From Argyresthia goedartella (lineage: Eukaryota > Arthropoda > Insecta > Lepidoptera > Argyresthiidae): a stretch of 64,000 nt of DNA. The notes beneath the pieces are model-generated. The model was not told the DNA's origin. It did not search any database and was given only the letters and a program-made list of their open reading frames with translations. The stretch is from NCBI GenBank assembly GCA_949825045.1, contig OX463822.1:3805516-3869515 (forward strand), in the 5' to 3' direction. Position 1 is the stretch's first letter, and each line of letters starts with the position of its first letter. A program made the position numbers and the translations under genes. Shown piece after piece: positions 49,921-61,199 of the stretch.

Positions 49921-50155
49921 ATATAATATAATACCTTGGACACCATTTACACACATTGATCTAGCCCCAAACTAGGATTCCCTGTATCTTGGGTACTAGA
50001 CAACGATACACATACTTATATAGATAGATAAACAACCATGACTAGGGTACAACCATCCGTTCTCATCAAACAAATATTGCCCCCACCAGGACTCTAACCC
50101 GGGACCCTTGGCTTCGTAGGCAGAGTCACTGCCGCCTCGGCCATTCGGGTCGTCA
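49921..50155 (-). repeat. SINE-A copy, full length
   Basis: Complete from the tail at 49925 to the tRNA-like head at 50080-50155. B-box complement GGACTCTAACCC is mutated; A-box complement CCGCCTCGGCCA is present. Confidence 0.8.
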
Positions 50156-50375
50156 GTGAGTAGAGTATGCATGTCGTAACTGGCAATATTTAAGTGCCTA
50201 CACTTACAACCAACACGGTGAACCATACGACTCAGAAGATGAGTACCGCGCAAGTATGCTTTATTCGATAACTTATGGAGCGGTTTCTGAATTGAGCCTG
50301 CAGGAGACTTGTATTCCATTAAAATCTGATTTCTTTTAAATTAAAAAGATGAACATAAACTATAATTGATTTATC

Positions 50376-50430
50376 AAAAGTAATGATATCCCACCAAAAA
50401 GTATGCTTTTGGTGCGATATCATTACTTTT
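50376..50430. repeat. Hairpin, 24-bp arms with one mismatch, 7-base loop
   Basis: AAAAGTAATGATATCCCACC with four more bases (50376-50399) pairs with 50407-50430 around AGTATGC. Its source is not identified. Confidence 0.88.
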
Positions 50431-50439
50431 TTTAAATGG

Positions 50440-51130
50440 GAAATAACTTAAATATTATCAATATCGTGGCTGTCGACTTCGCTGACAAAAGATTTGAGAT
50501 CTAAATGAATATCCAAGTTCTGTACCTATGATAATCCTAAAATTCTAACGTTACACAAAGTAGATAACTTAACAAAAATTTAAGTTTAACATTGGACTTG
50601 GATAGTTTTAACATACTTTCGTCTTATATTTGGCTAATAATTTATATGTTAGAGTTATAATCTTTTTATGCTTCTTACATCATTGTGAATTGATATGGTC
50701 AACGTATCATCCCTTCTAAAATTTTATTGTATGTCTGTAGATGTGTAAATATATAATCTCTAAATGTAGATGTGTGTGTCTGCATAGTTATAAATGCATT
50801 CGTACTGCCATAAAAAAGCACCACCTTTATGAATAACTGGGATTTTTTTTACCAATTTCTCGTCAGCATACTAAATTGAAGTATTTGTAGCACGACTCAC
50901 AGGAATGTGTAGATAAATTTTCCGAAATATTATTTTTCTTGTATTTTTTTCCATTCGCGTTTTTTCCCATGATTTATTTTTTCCATATGTTTTTACTAGC
51001 AATATATATTTTTTTCACGCATATCTTCCTCTGTTTCTTATTGCCAGACATATATTTATTTTCTTAATCCGTATTTTTCATATACATATGTTTTGCTGAT
51101 ATAATATTTTTAAAGATGTTAATTTCCTCA
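50440..51130. other. Unassigned AT-rich spacer
   Basis: No repeat, exon or RNA gene recognised. Confidence 0.4.
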
Positions 51131-51159
51131 CACTATGCTTGATTTAACTTACATCCATA

Positions 51160-51200
51160 CACGTCACGCCTTTTTCCATACCCGGTGGCAGAGGAAAATA
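51160..51200 (-). repeat. SINE-B 3' end scrap
   Basis: ACGTCACGCCTTTTTCCATA and CCCGGTGGCAGAGG equal the SINE-B terminus in reverse. Confidence 0.65.
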
Positions 51201-51364
51201 TATGTCTGTCAAAAAGAAACTAAAGTAATTAAACCGTGTAGAAAATTATATAACAGGCAAACAAAACGTGTAGAACAAATAAATCATAGTAAAAACCGCG
51301 AATGGAATAATAATACAAGGAAAGTGTTATTGCTGAAAATGTATCTATACTGTTTACTCACCGC

Positions 51365-51440
51365 TCGAAACTTACACATCCGCTACGAGCAGTGCTACGA
51401 GTTGTCACTGCTACGCGCTACGCAGCATTTTCGTAGCACT
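51365..51440. repeat. CTACG-rich imperfect repeat cluster
   Basis: CCGCTACGAGCAGTGCTACG then AGTTGTCACTGCTACGCGCT, ACGCAGCATTTTCGTAGCAC. CTACG or CGTAG occurs five times in ~70 bp, with partial dyads. Probably a TE terminus. Confidence 0.5.
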
Positions 51441-51544
51441 ATAGATGTGAGTGAGAACCTTTTTTTAAATCCAATGCCACACACTACACTGTCGCAGAAA
51501 AGCATCTGTATCGTAAAGTTTAAGAAAACAAGTTGTAAAATTTA

Positions 51545-52140
51545 ATTTATCTACATTAAATAACAATAACAAACTTGAAGTTCTGGTATGGCTTTGGAGT
51601 CCATGTTACAAGATAAAATCTAAATTTAATGCAGCTGGCCTAATATGAGGGCTTAACTAATTTTTCGTGACAAAAATATATTATTTAACAACAAGAATTG
51701 TACTCATAAATTTTCCCTCCTAGGAGCACAAGCATTTAACTCGAATTCATTGAAATCAACAACATAAAATAATCCTGATATCTTAAATATTTCTCACCAA
51801 GACCTAACACAAGATCTGTTTTTTTATTTTATTTTTGCTTAATCGTTCAAAGGTCGAGTTCAATAGGAGAAAAAAATATACTTATGAAACTTAATAAAAA
51901 ATAATATGCAACGCACACATACTGAGACATAATCACATCCAAGAAAGTAACCAAGTTCATTTCTGAGACAGTTGTATAAATACTGTCAAACCATACCAAC
52001 ACAGCATAGTAACACATACTCTACCATCACCATCAAACTAGGAAAACTAGTTAATTTAACGAAGTTTAATGTTACATATGTTTTATCCTGCAATGTGAAG
52101 CTGCGTTGTGTTATGTGTGCCGCTGCAAAAGTATGTGTTT
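51545..52140. other. Unassigned AT-rich spacer
   Basis: Nothing supported. Confidence 0.4.
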
Positions 52141-52147
52141 TTTTAAT

Positions 52148-52398
52148 ATAATAATAATACCTTGGACACTATTTACACACATTGATCTAGCCCCAAACTA
52201 GGATTCCCTGTATCTTGGGTACTAGACAACGATACACATACTTGTAAAGATAAATATTATACTTAGAGAGACAAACAACCATGACTAGGGTACAAACATC
52301 CGTTCTCTTCAAACAAATACTTGCCCCCACCGGGACTCGAACCCGGGACCTTTGGATTCGTAGGCAGGGTCACTGCCGACTCGGCCATTCGGGTCGTC
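52148..52398 (-). repeat. SINE-A copy, full length, best preserved
   Basis: Tail (ATA)n at 52148. Head at 52320-52398 has B-box (complement GGACTCGAACCC) and A-box (TGGCCGAGTCGG in minus sense), spaced as in a tRNA. The Ser/Leu-like A-box suggests the source tRNA class (inference). Confidence 0.88.
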
Positions 52399-52399
52399 A

Positions 52400-53245
52400 A
52401 TAAAAATTTGATAATGCTCCAATTTTCCTAGTTTTTCTAACAACTGTTTGTAGTATTTTTATTTTATTTACCATATAATCTGGCATATGTATGTTTTTCA
52501 TCCCAATCCGAAGTCATAAAATAATTTTCTCGTGTTCCTGAAAACCAGCGTTGAAATTAAGACCCGTCTTAGATCAGCAATGCTGGGCCAGTTCTTATTA
52601 ATAACATTCCTATGTAATATCATATAATGTTCGTGTTACTATGTTTTTGTAAATAAAGTCTTGCCTATTATTTTCTATTATTTTGTAACTCGATAAAATT
52701 TTGCCACCAGAACAAACTGTGCAATATAAAAAATATAAAAAGCAATCAAAAATGCTAAGCTATGCTATGCTTTGAAATGAATATTTCAGAAAATCTTTGA
52801 CGGAGGGATTTTTACATAGAAACATTAACTTAACCAAAATGCGCGCGACTTAAGTCCCTTTAATGATTTAATTAAGAAGTTGAGAACTTTGCTTTAGCTA
52901 ATGAAACCTGATTTTTCTTTCAGAGATTTTTCCTTTTTGCGTCACCAATTTAATTTTATTTATTTTTACATTTTTAGGAGAGCTAGTGGATATTATTATT
53001 AAATACAAGTACACAATAATAACAAAGGAGACAATTAAAACATCTCGCAACCAATAGTTTAACAAAATGATTGCTAGCATAGAAACACACTTCGGACCTT
53101 ACGTAGAAAACAAGCATAGAATTCCATAAATGGTATTATTATTTGAAAACCAAAGAAAATCGACACACACTGCACGACGTCAAAGTGGCAACAAAATTTA
53201 ATTTTGCGTATTAAATGTAAATTTAATACACATTATATCTTGATG
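52400..53245. other. Unassigned AT-rich spacer
   Basis: Nothing supported. Confidence 0.4.
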
Positions 53246-53250
53246 ACATA

Positions 53251-53532
53251 TGAGCTCCGTGGTGTAATGGGTTTCACGCTTGCTTCTCACACAGGAGATG
53301 CAGGTTCGATTCCTGACCATGTACCAATGAGATAATTAACTTATCTTAAGTACATTATACGGACGTTCTAACGGTGATGGAAAACATCGTGAGGAAACCT
53401 TCATTACTCCATAGCTGCGGCGATGGGCCAGCCCCCTGTCACGCAAAATGGAGTATTGAGTAACTGGCTCGAAGTGGGCACAATTGTGCCTCTGCCACCC
53501 CGTATGGGAAAAGACGTGACGTTATGTTATGG
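53251..53532 (+). repeat. SINE-B copy, full length, best preserved
   Basis: A-box TGGTGTAATGGG at ~53260, B-box GGTTCGATTCC at ~53302. Body: CTAACGGTGATGGAAAACAT, AGCTGCGGCGATGGGCCAGC, TGGCTCGAAGTGGGCACAAT. End: GGGAAAAGACGTGACG. It serves as the reference for all SINE-B pieces here. Confidence 0.9.
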
Positions 53533-53539
53533 TATTACA

Positions 53540-54200
53540 TCTTATACTTTTGTTGTGCGTGCTTTTATTCTCTTCTGTTTTATATGTTGTTGTTATAATT
53601 GCCTTTAATTGTACGTTTCACCTGTTTATGTTCGTTTGTTTCTTTTGTATGTTGTGTGTGTTATAATGTTGTGTGTTTTGTAGTCCGAATAAATTGGTTT
53701 CTATTATATTCTTTAAAATTACATACATAAGTATTAAGCCTATAGACAAAATAATACATACTATAACTCATTGTCTAAAGAAGAAACAAATTTTGGAACA
53801 ATATGAGCCCTTAATGATTGCGCACATCAGCAACGGTCACGAACAATGGCCACCTCTGTTGCTGAGACGGTTAAAGGTAGAACACGCTCTTATTAAGATG
53901 AAGTTCGCTCTATAGTTGCTATGCACGAAGGGTAATTGGAACAGCGGACTTTCAGTTTCATTTTACTGAGCAGCGAAGGACATACTACAGCGCCCTTCAC
54001 TATTTTAATAAGGAACACAAGACCTAAAACATCCCTTCGAAGTTTCAAAAGAAGCACAGCGATTCTCATATTTGAACCTGAGCAACTTGAATTTGAAGCC
54101 GACATATCTTGTGTTTTTTTTTCTGTATTCTTTCGAGTCTATTGCTATAGACGTCGTAACATGGGTTCCAAACGAAGTTAAGCGAAATAAAGAATTTTTA
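53540..54200. other. Unassigned, possibly far 3' part of the next LINE
   Basis: Short frames on both strands. I see no clear RT motif and cannot extend the LINE into it with confidence. Confidence 0.3.
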
Positions 54201-55770
54201 CCGTTTTCATTTGGTCAAACAAATTCGATGCCCTCCTGACGAATACTTATGCTTTCGATGCTTTACTGACAATTGTCTCAATATGATGGTCAAAAATAAG
54301 TCCGCCATCAAAAATAACATCATGGTCTTTGCTGTCAAATACTCTTGTAAGTGGAAGATTTTTCCATTCACATTATTGAGGTCAGCATTCAATATCTCCA
54401 CGGATGAAACTAAATCGCGGGGGAAAAGTGGCGATAGATTTAAAGATCATCTGCGTAGAGATGATACGTCGAATAGAGGATAGAGGACGTCGGAGATGGA
54501 GTTGATAAAGACTGAAAACAGGAGAGGAGTAAGAATATCACCTTAAGGCACTCCTGTGGTTAGATCACCCCATTGAGTTTTAGTGTCCTCAGACTTAATG
54601 CGCTGCTGACGATTTCTCAGGTAAGAGTTGATACAGTGAACCACATGTGAGGAGATATTCAAGGAACCCAGCACCGCAACAATAATGTCAAAATCGACTT
54701 AGCTAAAGGCATTGCTGAAGTCAAGTAGGGCCAACACAGTGACTAACTTCTGGTCCATGGCCAGCTGGATATCATCGCTGACTTTTGGAAGTGGTGTGGT
54801 AGTACTGTGCCCTGGTCTGAATCCAGGTAGGGAATAAGTAAGTTGTTTGAAGAAAGGTAGGAGGAGAGCTGAGAGTATACTATGGATTTAAGGACTTTGG
54901 AGAGGATAGGTGAAATAGAGATGGGAATAGTCTTTGAAGGAGGAGGGATTGGAAAATTTGGGTAGTGGGATGACGAGCGCTTTCTTTCACAGACCAGAAA
55001 AAGAGGTGACCGATAAAGAATGGTTAATAATGTGGGTAATAGGCGGGAGCAACTCTTCAATGACACTGTGGATCACTCGATGGCTGATGTTGTCACCACC
55101 AGCAGCTTAGGAGGTTATAGCTAGCACTGCTTTTCTAACTGCGCCGATTCCAACGAGACTAGGTTGAACGGTGACGTAAGGCTGCAACCTTCAGCCGTAT
55201 ATGACGAAGGGTTGCCTCCTTTGTGACGGGGTTCTTCGCAAGAGGGGGGGAAGAGAAGAACTGAGACCTTTGAGATCGAAATTACCTGAAGCAGATTCCT
55301 GGGAATTGCCAACACCAAGGGTTTCGAGAAACTTTCAGATCTGGGCTGGGGTGTACATCTCTATGCACTCATAAATGTGACACCGCTTGGCATCGCGGCA
55401 CTAACGGTATCACAAGTTTCGAAAGCGTTTAAATTCAAGTACATTCTCATTTGTTGGATCTGTCTTATACGACCTTTGGAATGGTTATGTTTTGCCATTT
55501 AAGTCTTGATTGCATTAGTAAACCACGGGGCAGGAAAATGTTATACCCTGGCCTTTTTTATTGGTGCGTGCTTGTCAAACAGCCCCAGGACGTCATATGA
55601 GTTTACGATAGATTATATTCTGGCAGAACGGGCGTTATTTATTATGAGACAGGTGTTAAAATCACCGAGGATGAGAGTGTCACTATAAAGAGGAGTCAAG
55701 TCACTGAGTAAAGTTTAAAAAGACATAATTCTGAAAAAAACCGGTGTTTTTTTATGCTGTTGGCACTTGA
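54200..55770 (-). pseudogene. Jockey-like LINE with endonuclease and RT remnants, decayed
   Basis: The minus strand shows in order: an AP-endonuclease piece with DTLILGDFNTCL (~55690-55630), KFLETLGVG (~55345-55310), then an RT block SISPILSKVLKSIVYSQLSS with YLSSNNLL and a GTVLPHH motif (55066-54770). Palm-like sequence follows (LALLDFSNAF-type, ~54740-54700, stop-broken), then a late scrap TAKTMMLFLMADLFL (54360-54300). Many stops and frameshifts. This is the longest LINE relic in the window. Confidence 0.75.
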
Positions 55771-55774
55771 ACGT

Positions 55775-56580
55775 ATAGATAATAGACTATCTACAGAAAT
55801 GGATGGCTGTAAGATGAGAACGATTATAATAATATAGTCTCTATAACAGTAACACTGTCATATTAATTTTCTGATTTAATCCAAATATTTCCATAAATTT
55901 TCTCAACGCGAATCTCCCAATTGGACTCGTAATTATAATAACAATAACTATGAATAGTTGAATCCAACATCCCCTGGGGATTGCAGAGTAATCAACACAC
56001 TGCCAACTGCTTCAAATAACAATTACCGAATTGAATATTCATCCATTAACTTCAGCTTTGGAATATTGAAATTTGAATTACTATGTACTGTAGACCAAAG
56101 GCGCACAGCCCCAGTAGTCGACCTTACTCCCACACTTTAGGGCCTAATTGTAGAACGGCGCGGTATTGATAACTGTACCTATTTCTATCTGCAACTATTA
56201 TTTATATACAGCGACGAACGAGTAGCACGTAGATTACAGAATAATAGTTTGGTAGTGCCCATTATTATACAACAGGTAGTAAGTTATAATCAAACAAAAA
56301 TAAGCATCACGTATATAACATTAGCACTTGGATTAAGCAACAATATTAATACCTACATAATAACGATAGCTTTTTTTTAAACGATATTAGTTTCTAAGGC
56401 AAAATACAATATAAATATGATAAGTGTTCGAACATGTTTTGTAATGAGAAGTAAATACTAAGTTCCGCCGTTATGAAAAAAAGAAGTTGAAACGGCCAGA
56501 GTAGAAACCGATATCAAAGCAAAAATCAAGATTTCAAAGTGGTGCACAGTTTGGTATGTGTTACTACCTATTTCATCCTT
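55775..56580. other. Unassigned AT-rich spacer
   Basis: Nothing supported. Confidence 0.4.
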
Positions 56581-56594
56581 TATATTTATATTTA

Positions 56595-56710
56595 GACGAA
56601 AGTGCGCGGGCGTACTACGCGCCCCGCCTCCCGCGCTCTTCTTTCCCGCCCTCGCAGGCCCCGCATCTTTCGTCCCCGTTACCCCACAGACCACGGGAGT
56701 GCTACCTAAG
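56595..56710. promoter_or_regulatory. GC-rich patch with GC-box-like words
   Basis: The minus strand contains GAGGGCGGGAAAG and GGAGGCGGGGCGCG, which look like GC boxes, in an otherwise AT-rich area upstream of the host gene. It could be a promoter or a retroposon piece. No transcript evidence. Confidence 0.2.
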
Positions 56711-57469
56711 AATTTGACAAGATATAGATATATACCTATATAAGATAGTTCCCAGTGAAACACCCGTGGTACAGTACGATTATTTTAAGTTTACCACTCG
56801 GCACTTCTCGTTTTTTTTTTAATCGTAAATCAATTAACTGTTTTCAGATTTTTCCCGTAATATAAGAAGTCTTGATGATACATACAGGAAATTTTGATCA
56901 CTTGATCGCCTAATACTGGGAAGCAAATATTTATTTTACCATACTGTTCGATTAAATGTTATAACAACGTTTAAATGAGCATCGGCCAGTGGTTTTTCTA
57001 TGAAGCATTACATCGGAAGATCAAGGTTTCAATACTGAGCAATCGATTAATGGTGTTCGGTGAAATTGAAATCGATCAAATGACTTTCGAATTCACAGTC
57101 ACATTATTGTTTGTCTTTTTATCAATTGCTGCCTGTCACTGTCACGGTTCCAGTACAGTTCCAGATCTAACAATCTACATAGAGAGATAGAGGAAGAAGC
57201 CAATTCTACAGACAAATTTACCAAGTTTGTGACATACTGTACCTATTTTGTATATCTCTTTGTAGTTTGTATATCTATATAATTGGCTTTTATCGATCTA
57301 TGATATTCTATGAAACTAAATTCGAATTTTCTTACTTGACGGATGTCAATAATTCAGTCTTAATTTCACTAAATATTTACAACCTACACTACGTAATTCG
57401 GGTAAGTATATTATATATTTATCTCTTACTAGTTCTCTCCTCTGTACACTGCAATTTCTTTGACTCCAA

Positions 57470-57802
57470 GTGCTTCATAACAGCCTTCTGACTCCTCGGC
57501 GTGACTGCAATGATGCTAAGGACAATGCAGAAGCTTCCCTGCATATCCTGAGACTGCCCTTTGTTCCCCAGGATCCCTCTCACTACCGGCTCTACCACCT
57601 GAAATCCTATCACGACCACCTAATCCTACTGGCCGTTCATCGTACATCCTACTTCCCGGCCCCACACCGCAAACCTCTTCAACCTACCGGTCCCACACCG
57701 TCAATTCTACCATCCGCCCGAAAACCACTTTATCACCTGCACGGTACCCTATTTACCACCGGCATCGACCTCATCCTTCAACCTATCTGCCTCGCTGATT
57801 GA
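57470..57802 (+). CDS. Unrecognised 110-codon C-rich open frame
   Basis: The coding-sense strand is pyrimidine-rich and distinctly higher in GC than its flanks (SHYRLYHLKSYHDHLILLAV, FPAPHRKPLQPTGPTP). No domain recognised. Compositional skew alone could keep it open; an old TE ORF is equally likely. Confidence 0.2.
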   Translation: MLHNSLLTPRRDCNDAKDNAEASLHILRLPFVPQDPSHYRLYHLKSYHDHLILLAVHRTSYFPAPHRKPLQPTGPTPSILPSARKPLYHLHGTLFTTGIDLILQPICLAD

Positions 57803-57809
57803 TCGAACA

Positions 57810-58710
57810 TCTGAAGACCAGGGGAGTGCCCGTATCCTGAAAACGTGCTTAATCATTAATAAGTATTAATAATAAGTCCTAATAAGTCCTGTAAACCCAC
57901 GCCCCGGCTATCTTATCTTATTCTCTTAAATATCTCAACATCGCACTATCTATCTTCATTTGTTATATTTATCTATCAAAACCCCGAAGGCTACAAGTCC
58001 TACCAAGATTACAGTTATTTCACTGTCGTAAAACAACAAAACAAAAGGTTGGACTAACTCACAAAAGAACACCCCTTCAGTTCGTTGACGTAGTATTTTA
58101 TTAGACGTGTAAACAAATGTATTGTCCTACTACAAAGTGATTTGTTTTCCCCTCTCCCCGACCTCTCTGAGACGTCCCACCCCCCCCTTGAGCGCTTCCA
58201 ACGCTTTGACATGGTTTTCTTTTCCAATTTCAATGTAGAACGCAGTTACATATTTCTTTTGGTGTAGGTTATTCATTAAAATAATAACAAAGCATCCTGG
58301 TTTTATTTTAAAATGTAAAATAAACTCAATGCTAGATATGATAGATTTGTTCCCTACTGTCCAATGTTTCAAATTCTCCGAGCACAGTGTATTTTATAAG
58401 TGGCGTCAATGTGTTAATAATTTTAGTTCTCGATTATTTCCAAAGAAGACATTACTAGTCCTTTAACTCGCGCGTCAATTAGTCGTACGTTACTAATACG
58501 TCAATTAGTGATATAGCTTGTTCCCACCCAGCGGTTATGTTAATCAAAATTAACATGGTATTTTATTATGTAAAGGATCGATGCAAATATCGACCGATCG
58601 TTTGTCATCACCTTACTATATCTGTTTACCTTTATTGTCACACCTCTGAATCTTTCACTGTTATTTTTCTTGCAAGAAGCCGACGTTGCGTTTGGTCGTG
58701 TTTTTTGTTA
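57810..58710. other. Unassigned spacer
   Basis: Duplicated AATAAGTCCT near 57870-57890 and a C-run at 58180-58187. ACTAATACGTCAATTAGTG at ~58491 forms a small dyad. No gene. Confidence 0.4.
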
Positions 58711-58715
58711 TCATC

Positions 58716-59165
58716 TCAGTTTGTCAGCGCGGAGTGCCTAATTTTTATTTTCATAATTGAATAGTACGCTAACAGTGATATAAAGTCATGTAATCGTCTA
58801 ACTAAATTATCGATCAATTCGTCAACATCAACCTTCATCACAACAAAGAGGCGTTCGCTGACGCGGCGACTATTTACCACGAAGTCGTGGTTGGTGGCCC
58901 AGCCTTCGGTCCTGTGCCGCTGGGTCTGATAGCTCAGGCTGGCATTGGACATTACTGTTGCAGTCGTCATCAGTGATTTTGAAGGACGGAGCCACGTCTA
59001 GCATCCAGTTTGGGGGTTCGGCATTCGGATGCCGCGAGGTGATACGTAGCCCTGTCACATCATCATTTGTGTTTCCGAGGAGGGACTTACCTTTCAGCGA
59101 ACAGGTTATTTCTATCCTGCCAGCTACACGTGGTTTACTTGGATTCTTTTCATCATTATATTATT
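58716..59165 (-). pseudogene. Broken open frame of unknown origin
   Basis: In minus sense one frame runs ~95 codons (NPSKPRVAGRIEITCSLKGK, LRITSRHPNAEPPNWMLDVA, SFKITDDDCNSN). A second frame then takes over (MSNASLSYQTQRHRTEGWAT, LFVVMKVDVDELIDNLVRRL). The overlap looks like a frameshift in a former coding region, perhaps a TE gag. A donor-like GAAAG|GTAAGT at ~59094 lies inside the first frame. I do not recognise the protein. Confidence 0.3.
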
Positions 59166-59390
59166 CCGTCCACGTTGAAACATTCTTCAAGGTTCCGTAA
59201 TTTAAAAGGAAAAAAGAAACCTTTATAGGATCACTTATTAAAGATGGGTTTGCAGTTCTAGACTATTTTATGTATCAATTACTCAAGTCTGTGGTCCCTT
59301 AAAGCTGCGCAAAAATCAAACTTCTAGGACTACGCAATCAAAAAACACAGCCATTTATGCCGCACATTTGATGAATATGCTTGTCAAACT

Positions 59391-60540
59391 CAAAGTCAAC
59401 ATTTCTTTATGAGGACTACTGTGGGAGAAGATCGGCGGCTAAATTACCACAGATTGATTTAAGATCTATTTCCAATTATTAAGCGAGTTCTGTGTTGATT
59501 TAGATTAACATCATCTTCTCATCTTGAATACAGTAAGGAATATCTCTTTATTAGAAAAAATACATTTTTACATGATTTTCAAATTACTTAAATGGCAATT
59601 TCTAAATCTCCAGAGGTTTCTTGTTGTAGTAGAGAATTGACGGACCTTTGAAAGAAATGCTAACTTTCGCGATTCTAAACCTGGGTGCAACTCGGTTTTG
59701 TGATTATTTCTTAGGTTAACATTACAGCTAACGCAAATTTCGTAAAAAGTGGAAATTTCATACTTCCTAAATGAATTTTCCAGCCACAGTTAGTATTTAA
59801 ATTTCTTTAAAAAGTGCTTTTAGTGAGTGCGCTTTAAATTATAAAATGCTCTAATAGCTTTTTCCTGTAATATAAAAATGGTTTGAATATCCGCTGATTT
59901 CCCCCACACCAAGATACCACATTCGTGATTTATCTGATATTCCTAATAGTGTAGGCCGCAAAACATAATACACCAGCTATCAATGGCTATCCCAAGAAAC
60001 TTCATGACATTTACTAATTCTAATGTGTATAACACCAAACTGCCTCAACTTGCCTAACATTTGGAAGTGAAAATTTGATACACTTGATTTTACTAGCAAT
60101 TGACAATAAATTATTGACTTTTACAAATTCAAGGTAAAATACATTAATATTATAGAACAAATCTTTCGGTCTTTCAATTTGAAAATCAGTAAAATTTCAT
60201 CAGCAAACGACACTTTGTCAGTCAACTTCTTCACCATAAAAGGCAGATTATTAATATACATATATCAAGACAGGGCTTAATATGGAATGCTTCGATATGA
60301 TCTGAGTAGTACTGATGCTTTATTTCTAGCTGCATTATAATTTATTTTCATCAGTACATCATTCATCAGTTCATCAGATCAGTAGCGTATCATGATCAAC
60401 ACAATCAAATGCCTTCGCAAAATCGCAAAAAAACGCCGATAGCATTTTTAAGGGTAATTAATGCCTGCATCCGTAGTCGATTTTTTACCCTTAGTGTAGC
60501 GGTATTGTTTGGTGTGGAGATGTTTTTTGCTTGCGTAGGA
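59391..60540 (-). pseudogene. CR1/jockey-like LINE, copy 8, longest 5' extent of the family
   Basis: It begins at the left with a CTCAAAGTCAAC tail and a shortened 3' UTR. A decayed RT C-terminus follows, then the catalytic region, ending at the right with AKAFDCVDHDTLL-like sequence (~60425-60360), an RT block upstream of FADD. Numerous indels. It shows that the family RT is of the SKAFDxVDH type. Confidence 0.78.
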
Positions 60541-60544
60541 TACT

Positions 60545-61015
60545 AGCAAAGAAATTAAAACCTATAGGGTACCACCTGTTGACCTAGAAACAGAAAAATT
60601 TTCAGGGAGCAAGGTCTTATAGCACAAGTAAAGGGAAACATCTGAATAATATAAATATTAATTTTCTTCACAAAAAAAGCGATTCGAGTGGAATCCTCGA
60701 TACGCGAGTCCAGCTCGCGCTCTGCCGGTTTGTTTTAATTTAAAATCGGTTTTCTATCCGTCGTCGATTCGGCATGTTATAAAGAAAACACGAAATGCAA
60801 ACTTTCCTTGAGGATAAAACCCAAATTTTCCGAGTGAGTTTTTTCCGATTGCTTTTGGAATCAGGCAAATCAAATTCTGCTTGAGACGGAAAAGGCGACA
60901 AACCCAAGGGACAATGTTTTCTGTTTTTTGCCGACGCACTTAAAAAGAGCAAAGATTATTTGACACAAATATACGGCCGAATTCACAGCAAAGGGCCATG
61001 ACAGTGAGTTTTCAG
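60545..61015. other. Unassigned spacer
   Basis: TACGCGAGTCCAGCTCGCGC near 60700 echoes the GTGCGAGTC terminus of family F, but too little is left to call a copy. Confidence 0.35.
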
Positions 61016-61019
61016 CTGT

Positions 61020-61190
61020 TTTTAGGGTTCCGCACCCAAAGGATGCCTAACCCTCCGCTGTCCGTCTGTCCGTCCGTCAGCGGGTTGTATCTCATAAACA
61101 GTAATAGGTAGAGAGTTGATAATTTTAATAAATGTATATATGTAATAAATGTAATATGTCTATTCCCGCTACAGCAATAAGTAATGTTTT
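61020..61190 (+). repeat. Family F repeat, left-end fragment
   Basis: TTTAGGGTTCCGCACCCAAA, CCGTCTGTCCGTCCGTC and GGGTTGTATCTCATAAACAG match the start of 28575-28720. Confidence 0.7.
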
Positions 61191-61199
61191 TACTACATG

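Noticed and set aside
53251..53325. tRNA gene at the SINE-B head
   Set aside because: A and B boxes are present but acceptor and anticodon stems do not close, and the body is repeated many times in the window.
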